Assembly (NCBI RefSeq): GCF_900113645.1
Contig: NZ_FOQC01000002.1
Location: 103,420-167,419, forward strand
DNA: 64,000 nt
Direction: 5' to 3'
DNA from: Trichococcus flocculiformis
Lineage (GTDB): Bacteria > Bacillota > Bacilli > Lactobacillales > Aerococcaceae
Numbering within the stretch: position 1 is the stretch's first letter; each line of letters starts with the position of its first letter. The position numbers were made by a program, and so were the translations under genes. Positions 59,095 to 64,000 of the stretch are shown here, piece after piece. Below the pieces are notes generated by a model that made no database searches, had not been told where the DNA came from, and saw nothing but the letters and a program-made list of their open reading frames with translations.

Positions 59095-59880
59095 TCAAAA
59101 GTGACCGAGCAACTGTGAAATTTTTGTGGAATATTCCAAAATTTTTCCTGTATAGAATTCTTTATCAACCATGTCAGACAAGGGCAAGGATATGCTGATT
59201 GCACCTGCAGCAACTTCCCTAGCGCTCGAAAAGGCTGCAGCGATACAGACGATTCCCTCTTCAAACTCCTCATCATCGAGGGCATAACCATTCCTTCTGA
59301 TTTCATCCAGTTCACTGATGAGATCTTCGTAAGTGGTAATCGTACGCCCGGTTTTTTGTTCCGGAACGATACTGTCCCAATATTCTCGGACGGCAGCGTT
59401 TTGACGGGTGCTCAAGAGCGCTTTCCCGACAGCGGTGCAATAAAGCGGCGCTTTTGTACCGATCTTTGATTGCATCCGTACACCGCGGGATTCACCATAT
59501 TTATCGATATACAGCACTTCATCATTGTCCTCCACAACTAGATGCACAGTCTGCCTCGTATCATCCGACAATTGGCGGATCATGCTTTTAGCGACATTCA
59601 AGAAGTCGATGTTGTGGACACGCTTGTTTCCGAGATGGAACATCTTCAAGGAAATGCGATACTGTTTCGTATCAGGGTTGCGATCGATATAGCCGTTTTC
59701 CATTAAGGAATTCACCAAGCGATGCGTCGTTGCCTTGTGCAGATGGACTTTTTCGCTCAATTCCATCAGACTTAGACTAGGATAGTCTGCCAACGTTTCC
59801 AAAATAGCCAAAGCGCGGTCGATTGATTGTACTTTTGGACTTGTGTTTACTGCTTCTTTTTGTACCATTATTTTGCTCAT
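59095..59880 (-). CDS. IclR-family regulator, probably of hexuronate genes (KdgR-like)
   Basis: The 261-residue regulator has an N-terminal winged helix (RALAILETLADYPSLSLMELSEKVHLHKATTHRLVNSLMENGYI) and the IclR effector domain with LYCTAVGKALLS and GYALDDEEFEEGIVCIAAA. IclR-type KdgR proteins bind KDG and control uronate catabolism. Its position between kdgA and the symporter supports that role. The ATG at 59880 or the one four codons on (59868) could be the start. Confidence 0.88.
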   Translation of the reverse strand: MSKIMVQKEAVNTSPKVQSIDRALAILETLADYPSLSLMELSEKVHLHKATTHRLVNSLMENGYIDRNPDTKQYRISLKMFHLGNKRVHNIDFLNVAKSMIRQLSDDTRQTVHLVVEDNDEVLYIDKYGESRGVRMQSKIGTKAPLYCTAVGKALLSTRQNAAVREYWDSIVPEQKTGRTITTYEDLISELDEIRRNGYALDDEEFEEGIVCIAAAFSSAREVAAGAISISLPLSDMVDKEFYTGKILEYSTKISQLLGHF

Positions 59881-59985
59881 CCTTTTCCGTTTTTAGTCTT
59901 ACATTTCTTGAATTATTTGGATAATCATTCATTTTTATACGCTTTAGATCAAAAAAATACATTTTCATTCACCAAACGGGTAAAC

Positions 59986-59998
59986 GTTTCACATTGTG
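59986..59998 (-). promoter_or_regulatory. Candidate autoregulatory operator of the IclR regulator
   Basis: GTTTCACATTGTG on the plus strand lies directly downstream of the iclR -10 box and contains the dyad TCACA-T-TGTGA (59989-59999). It is nearly identical to the site in the kdgA leader. Confidence 0.5.
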
Positions 59999-60000
59999 AT

Positions 60001-60029
60001 ATTATAGCAAAAAAAATATAGCCTGATAA
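60001..60029 (-). promoter_or_regulatory. Promoter of the iclR gene
   Basis: On the minus strand TTATCA (60024-60029), 17 bp, TATAAT (60001-60006). The untranslated leader would be about 115 nt. Confidence 0.65.
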
Positions 60030-60179
60030 CCCCCTTGAGCGGAATTATTTGTAAAATGTTTCCGTTTCCGCACTGAATCGAAACAATCCCCTGAATAAAT
60101 CTCAAAAAAATAAAAATTCGTTTCATATTTGTTTACATTTCACTAAATCAAACATTTTTTTAATATTTACTCCACTCCT

Positions 60180-60208
60180 TTGACTTGTATACGTTTTCTG
60201 AATATACT
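60180..60208 (+). promoter_or_regulatory. Promoter of the GPH symporter gene
   Basis: TTGACT (60180-60185), 17 bp, TATACT (60203-60208), 108 bp upstream of the start codon. Confidence 0.75.
60186..60199 (+). promoter_or_regulatory. cre site (CcpA) inside the symporter promoter
   Basis: TGTATACGTTTTCT matches the cre consensus TGWAARCGYTWNCW at 13 of 14 positions and fills the promoter spacer, so glucose-type carbon sources should repress uptake. Confidence 0.7.
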
Positions 60209-60316
60209 AATATCAGATTACGAAAAGCAGTCTTACATCCTGATACATCACTCGCGCTATTATTTTCGTCCTTATGTTCAAAATATTAATTTTTTTATGG
60301 GAGGTATCTTCTAAAA

Positions 60317-61738
60317 ATGGCTAAGAATCATATAATCCACACAGCCAAACGTCCATTCGGATTCCGTGATATACTCGGATATTTTATGGGCGACTTCGGT
60401 TGCAACATGAGTTTCACGTTAATTTCCAGCTATATGTTCATTTTCTACACACAGTATATCGGGATTTCATTGGCTCACTACTCCATCATCATTCTGATTA
60501 CGAAGATTTTTGATGGCATCAACGATCCAATTATCGGCGCTATCGTTGATCGGATGGGCGCAGATAAAAAGGGTGAAAAATTCAAACAATGGATTCTGCG
60601 AGGCTCTCCATTCCTTGCACTGGCAGCAACGGTCATCTTCATAGATGCGGCTGATTGGTCTTATGCCGCAAAACTCGGCTTGTGTATCGGTGGGTACATC
60701 TTATGGGATTTGACCTATACAGTCGTTAACGTACCTTACGGCGCTTTGAGTTCCGTCATGACTTCCAAGCCTTCCCAACGGGCTGCTTTATCCAACGCGC
60801 GTTCGTGGGGATACATCATCGCCGGCGTTCCACTAGGAATCCTGATTCCTTTGTTCGCCTATGAACAAGTCACGAAAAATGGTCAGACAGCCAGTATCTT
60901 TCGAGGCGAAAGAATGTTTCCGATCGCTATCATCCTGGGCATCATTTCGATTGTTGCCTTTGCGTTACTTTATCTGAATACGGAGGAACGTATCCAGCAC
61001 ACAGAAAGTGAAGGCGAAAAGGTTAAATTCAATTATTTCATAACGTTAAAAGACTTTTTCCGCAATCGTGCGATTTTGGGTATTTCTCTTGCCTCTATCG
61101 CTCAGATCCTGTTCATAATGGGCGGTAACCAATTGCATCAATTGACTTATCAGATGTACTTCCGAGACGGAACCTTGAGTTCTTACGCCATCCTGACTCA
61201 AATTATTCCACTATTCGTTGGTACAGCTCTCGGTGGATCTTTGGTAGGCAAACTGGGGAAAAAAGAATTGTCGACTTGGCCATTACTGGGAGCCATCGCT
61301 GTTTATGCCTTTCTTTATCTGGTCGAAATCAAAAATCCGATTCTTTGGATCACGATGCAGATCATCGCAAACAGCTTCGCCTTCGGTTTGGCGATCTACA
61401 CTTGGGGGATGGTTGCGGATGCAATCGACTACCAAGAATGGAAGACCGGCATCCGAAATGAAGGTTCTGTGTACGCAACTTACTCTATGCTGCGTAAGAT
61501 CGCACAGGGCTTCGGCCAGTCGTTCATTCCTGCAGCCATTGCTATCTTGATTCCGACACTGGATGTGAAAGATGCCTTCACCTGGACCTCAGAAAACGCG
61601 TTGGCCATACGCGATATGGCTGTTCTATTCCCGTTGATCGGTTACATTATCATCTTCATCTGCTTCAAGTTCATCTTCAACTTGGACAGAAAAACAGTTG
61701 CAGAGATGCAAGTCGCTTTAGGCCGTGACGAAGAATAA
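60317..61738 (+). CDS. GPH-family sugar/glucuronide:cation symporter
   Basis: The 473-residue membrane protein has about 12 transmembrane segments and family features: FRDILGYFMGDFGCNMSFTLISSYMFIFYTQYIGI at the N-terminus, KIFDGINDPIIGAIVDRM and WDLTYTVVNVPYGAL. GPH carriers import glycosides, pentosides and hexuronides with H+ or Na+. Divergent orientation to the uronate operon suggests glucuronide or glucuronate uptake. GGGAGG lies 10 nt before the ATG. It is controlled by a promoter with a cre site. Confidence 0.92.
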   Translation: MAKNHIIHTAKRPFGFRDILGYFMGDFGCNMSFTLISSYMFIFYTQYIGISLAHYSIIILITKIFDGINDPIIGAIVDRMGADKKGEKFKQWILRGSPFLALAATVIFIDAADWSYAAKLGLCIGGYILWDLTYTVVNVPYGALSSVMTSKPSQRAALSNARSWGYIIAGVPLGILIPLFAYEQVTKNGQTASIFRGERMFPIAIILGIISIVAFALLYLNTEERIQHTESEGEKVKFNYFITLKDFFRNRAILGISLASIAQILFIMGGNQLHQLTYQMYFRDGTLSSYAILTQIIPLFVGTALGGSLVGKLGKKELSTWPLLGAIAVYAFLYLVEIKNPILWITMQIIANSFAFGLAIYTWGMVADAIDYQEWKTGIRNEGSVYATYSMLRKIAQGFGQSFIPAAIAILIPTLDVKDAFTWTSENALAIRDMAVLFPLIGYIIIFICFKFIFNLDRKTVAEMQVALGRDEE

Positions 61739-61761
61739 TCACTCAGTAGCATTGCGTACGC

Positions 61762-61810
61762 AAAAAAAAGGTGAGCTATCTCCAATTTTGAGACAGCTCA
61801 CCTTCTTTTT
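61762..61810. terminator. Bidirectional terminator between the symporter gene and ilvD
   Basis: AAAGGTGAGCT...TCTC pairs with GAGA...AGCTCACCTT, with an A-run on the left and a T-run on the right, between convergent genes. Confidence 0.88.
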
Positions 61811-63506
61811 ATTCGTATTCTGCAAAGATCTCTTCCGGTGTCTTCAGAACGCCACCGGTATTGGCTGATGTAACCAAAGCGGCGTAACGTGCCAACCAAC
61901 CTGTCTTCACTTTCGATACAAAGCGTGTTTGCTTTTTCTTTCTTTCTTCAAGTACTTCGTCAGCAACGCTTACGTTGATCGTACGGTGCTCAAGATCAAT
62001 GACGATTTCATCCCCGTCTTCAATCAAGCCGATTGGGCCGCCTGAAGCTGCTTCCGGAGAGATGTGTCCGATTGCGATACCGCGAGTGGCACCTGAGAAA
62101 CGGCCATCCGTGATCAGTGCAACATCACGGCCTAAGCCGCGTCCCACGATGGAAGATGTCGGTGCCAGCATTTCCGGCATTCCGGGTCCACCTTTAGGTC
62201 CTTCATAGCGGATGACGACAACATGGCCTTTTTTGACGGTGCGGTTGTCGATTGCTTCCACCGCTTCATCATGGCTACTGAAGCAGATTGCTTTTCCGAC
62301 GAATTTTTTGATGTCTGCATCCACGCCGCCGACTTTGATGACGCCGCCGAAAGGAGCGATATTACCGTTCAGGATGGACAACCCACCGACCGGAGAATAG
62401 GCATTTTCGTATTTATGGATGACTTCTTCGTTCTTGATTTCGTGTCCTGCGACATTTTCGCGGATCGTCTTGCTGGTGACAGTGATACGATCCGGATGCA
62501 GGTTGCCGTGTTTGATCAATTCATTCATGATTGCAGGGACACCGCCTGCTTCATGCACATCATGCATGGAGAAAGCAGATGATGGTGCGATTTTTGACAG
62601 GTACGGAGTTGTTTCAGCAATTTCGTTGATGCGGTTCATGTCATAGTCGATTCCTGCTTCTTTCGCCAAAGCCAATGTATGTAGCACCGTATTTGTCGAA
62701 CCACCCATCGCCATATCCAATGCGAAGGCATCATCGATCGCATCAGCAGTGATGATATCGCGCGGCTTGATGTCTTTTTCGACCAAGTCCATCAATTTGA
62801 AGGCCGCGTCGCGGATCAGTTGTCTTCTCTCATCACTGACTGCCAAAGCAGTCCCGTTGTATGGCAATGCCAATCCCAAAACTTCCATCAGCGAGTTCAT
62901 GGAGTTCGCAGTGAACATTCCCGCGCAGGAACCGCATGTTGGGCAAGCGTTGGCTTCCATATCGAAAAATTCTTCTTGGGTCATTTTGCCTTCTTTGAAA
63001 GTGCCGACAGCCTCAAACATGGATGACAAGGTCAGAGCCTGTCCGGTAGCGGAAAGTCCCGCCTTCATCGGGCCGCCTGAGCAGAAAATCGCCGGAACAT
63101 TGGTGCGGACAGCCGCCAATAGCATGCCCGGTGTGATCTTATCGCAGTTTGGGATGTAGAAGACACCGTCGAACCAGTGTGCGTTGATGACCGTTTCAGC
63201 GGCATCAGCAATGATTTCGCGTGACGGCAACGAATAACGCATCCCGATGTGTCCCATCGCGATTCCGTCATCGACACCAATCGTGTTGAACTCAAAAGGA
63301 ATCCCGCCGGCTTCACGGATCGCTTCTTTGGCGATATCGCCTAATTCTCTTAAATGCACGTGACCAGGCACGATATCTGTATAGGAATTGCAGACAGCTA
63401 TGAACGGTTTGTCCATGTCTCCTTCTTCCCTGATTTGTCCGGTCGCTCGTAACAAGGAACGATGTGGCGCCTTATCTATTCCCTTTTTGATTTTATCACT
63501 ACGCAT
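61809..63506 (-). CDS. ilvD: Dihydroxy-acid dehydratase
   Basis: The 565-residue iron-sulfur enzyme carries out the last common step of valine/isoleucine (and leucine) synthesis. Cluster ligands lie in [25 protein letters not shown] and [11 protein letters not shown]. The whole protein is close to Bacillus IlvD ([26 protein letters not shown]), so a sugar-acid dehydratase of the same superfamily is less likely despite the uronate neighbours. The frame is open 34 codons upstream through the leader; GGGGAG stands before the ATG at 63506. It is controlled by the attenuator in front. Confidence 0.94.
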   Translation of the reverse strand: MRSDKIKKGIDKAPHRSLLRATGQIREEGDMDKPFIAVCNSYTDIVPGHVHLRELGDIAKEAIREAGGIPFEFNTIGVDDGIAMGHIGMRYSLPSREIIADAAETVINAHWFDGVFYIPNCDKITPGMLLAAVRTNVPAIFCSGGPMKAGLSATGQALTLSSMFEAVGTFKEGKMTQEEFFDMEANACPTCGSCAGMFTANSMNSLMEVLGLALPYNGTALAVSDERRQLIRDAAFKLMDLVEKDIKPRDIITADAIDDAFALDMAMGGSTNTVLHTLALAKEAGIDYDMNRINEIAETTPYLSKIAPSSAFSMHDVHEAGGVPAIMNELIKHGNLHPDRITVTSKTIRENVAGHEIKNEEVIHKYENAYSPVGGLSILNGNIAPFGGVIKVGGVDADIKKFVGKAICFSSHDEAVEAIDNRTVKKGHVVVIRYEGPKGGPGMPEMLAPTSSIVGRGLGRDVALITDGRFSGATRGIAIGHISPEAASGGPIGLIEDGDEIVIDLEHRTINVSVADEVLEERKKKQTRFVSKVKTGWLARYAALVTSANTGGVLKTPEEIFAEYE

Positions 63507-63536
63507 TGCTGTCTCCCCTTTTTTCCGTATATTTAT

Positions 63537-63568
63537 AAAAAAGAAGCCCTCATGTGATCTAGGGCTCC
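63537..63568 (-). terminator. Attenuator terminator of ilvD
   Basis: On the minus strand GGAGCCCT pairs with AGGGCTTC and is followed by six T, 31 bp before the ilvD start codon. Confidence 0.85.
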
Positions 63569-63631
63569 AGCTTACGTCGAGCCCTGATTCACTAAGAATA
63601 GGACTCAACTAATTGAATAGTTTGAATCCTA
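63561..63631 (-). promoter_or_regulatory. Antiterminator and leader hairpins of the ilvD attenuator
   Basis: AGGGCTC/GAGCCCT (63561-67 with 63579-85) is a perfect 7-bp stem that uses the same GAGCCCT strand as the terminator, so the two exclude each other. A leader stem TAGGACTCAACTA with TAGTTTGAATCCTA (63599-63631) overlaps the leader-peptide stop codon, and GCCCT-GATTC (63581-90) can pair with GAATC-CTAGGGC at the stop region. This is the usual 1:2 / 2:3 / 3:4 arrangement. Confidence 0.8.
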
Positions 63632-63706
63632 GGGCATAATAATGACTAATAAAGTGTTTACAGCATGGCAAGCTGTTGTACGGTGCACGTTCATTCTTCT
63701 CATCAT
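63629..63706 (-). CDS. ilvD leader peptide
   Basis: A 25-codon frame with AAGGAG 8 nt before its ATG (63706). The peptide is otherwise basic and ends NTLLVIIMP, five successive codons for branched-chain amino acids just before the stop. Stalling there when Leu, Val or Ile tRNAs are uncharged would cover the stop-region arm and favour the antiterminator. It is too short for ordinary gene finders. A second ATG directly follows the first. Confidence 0.8.
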   Translation of the reverse strand: MMRRMNVHRTTACHAVNTLLVIIMP

Positions 63707-63736
63707 ACTGCAACTCCTTCCATTATCTTTCTCTAA

Positions 63737-63765
63737 ATATTAAATCCAAATTAGAAATAAGTCAA
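63737..63765 (-). promoter_or_regulatory. Promoter of the ilvD leader
   Basis: On the minus strand TTGACT (63760-63765), 17 bp, TAATAT (63737-63742), about 25 bp before the leader-peptide ribosome-binding site. Confidence 0.65.
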
Positions 63766-63814
63766 TGATTTTATTTTCCTTTCATATTCCTGCCACTTTT
63801 CTACCTGCATCGTG

Positions 63815-64000
63815 TTACCGAAAGAGAGGAACCGGAGAGAAGTTTTCCGGAAAGTAAAGTTCCGCAGTGTCCGGATCGAGGGTCATTTTCATTTCAGATA
63901 CCAACTCTTGCTGGTCCGCAGCCATGGATAGCTCATTGAATTGACTAAGAACCCCTTCATAAATGGGTATGCAGGGCAAAGCTTCCAAAACGTCCATCGG
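63815..64000 (-). CDS. C-terminal part of an unrecognised protein (runs off the right edge)
   Basis: The minus-strand frame is open from the window edge to a stop at 63815 and encodes at least 60 residues ending DTAELYFPENFSPVPLFR. A Met at 63997 could be internal because the frame continues upstream without a stop. The composition is acidic. I do not recognise a family and no domain can be named from this fragment. The ilvD promoter lies 50 bp behind its stop codon. Confidence 0.5.
   Translation of the reverse strand, partial: PMDVLEALPCIPIYEGVLSQFNELSMAADQQELVSEMKMTLDPDTAELYFPENFSPVPLFR

Noticed and set aside
59980-59994. cre-like GGTAAACGTTTCAC in the iclR leader
   Set aside because: Three mismatches to the cre consensus including the fixed TG and CA ends; the overlapping TCACATTGTGA dyad is a better explanation.
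63537-63640. Similarity of GAATCCTAGG/GATTC in the ilvD leader to the arms of the array at 51.6 kb
   Set aside because: The order of the arms is reversed and the match is under 10 bp; the attenuator explains the pairing.

Overview
The window looks like an origin-proximal segment of a low-GC Gram-positive chromosome of the order Lactobacillales, most likely Carnobacteriaceae and possibly Trichococcus-like. This is inferred from protein sequences and gene order, not from a database search. The order metG-tatD-rnmV-ksgA-veg-ispE-purR-glmU-prs-pth-mfd-flippase-yabN-rqcP-divIC-S1 protein-tilS-hpt-ftsH-hslO-cysK-dusB-lysS, followed by rpsL-rpsG-fusA-tuf and rpsJ-rplC, is the Bacillus-type order. 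The sporulation genes that interrupt it in Bacillus (for example spoVG, spoVT, yabP/Q) are missing. No tRNA, rRNA, IS element, prophage or CRISPR array was seen.

Layout. 1-7.8 kb: the start of the S10 operon (rplC partial, rpsJ) and the str operon (rpsL, rpsG, fusA, tuf), separated by an opposite-strand ammonium channel fused to a C-terminal PII domain and preceded by a GlnR/TnrA-type box. 8-41 kb: the housekeeping block on the minus strand, with three insertions: ldh (plus strand), a cupin gene (plus strand) and a znuA-znuC-znuB zinc uptake operon with a Zur-like operator. 40-45 kb: a MerR/TipA-type regulator with a classical 19-bp-spacer dyad promoter, a secreted coiled-coil NlpC/P60 cell-wall hydrolase with two perfect WalR boxes upstream, and tyrS behind a tyrosine T-box.

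45-51.5 kb: accessory metabolism. A quinone-reductase-like flavoprotein comes first. Then an AraC-cupin regulator drives three Gfo/Idh/MocA oxidoreductases and a TIM-barrel sugar isomerase; the regulator promoter contains a cre site. 52-61.7 kb: a hexuronate cluster (kdgA-uxaC-uxuA-uxuB, then a HAD phosphatase and a GH3 glycosidase behind an internal terminator) with an IclR-type regulator and a divergent GPH-family symporter. 61.8-64 kb: ilvD preceded by a ribosome-mediated attenuator with a 25-codon leader peptide, then the end of an unrecognised gene.

The most unusual object is at 51617-52017, directly after the GH3 stop codon. It is a tandem array with a period of about 122 bp. Three complete units each fold into a long interrupted hairpin of about 100 nt, and a fourth unit is a half copy. 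The paired arms differ in sequence between units but stay complementary. I recognise no described family for it.

How it works together: glucuronides or glucuronate would enter through the GPH symporter, be isomerised (UxaC), reduced (UxuB), dehydrated (UxuA) and split by KdgA after phosphorylation. The KDG kinase needed for that last step is not in the window. CcpA-type cre sites sit inside the promoters of both the transporter and the AraC regulator, and a 13-bp motif shared by the kdgA and iclR leaders is a candidate operator of the IclR regulator.
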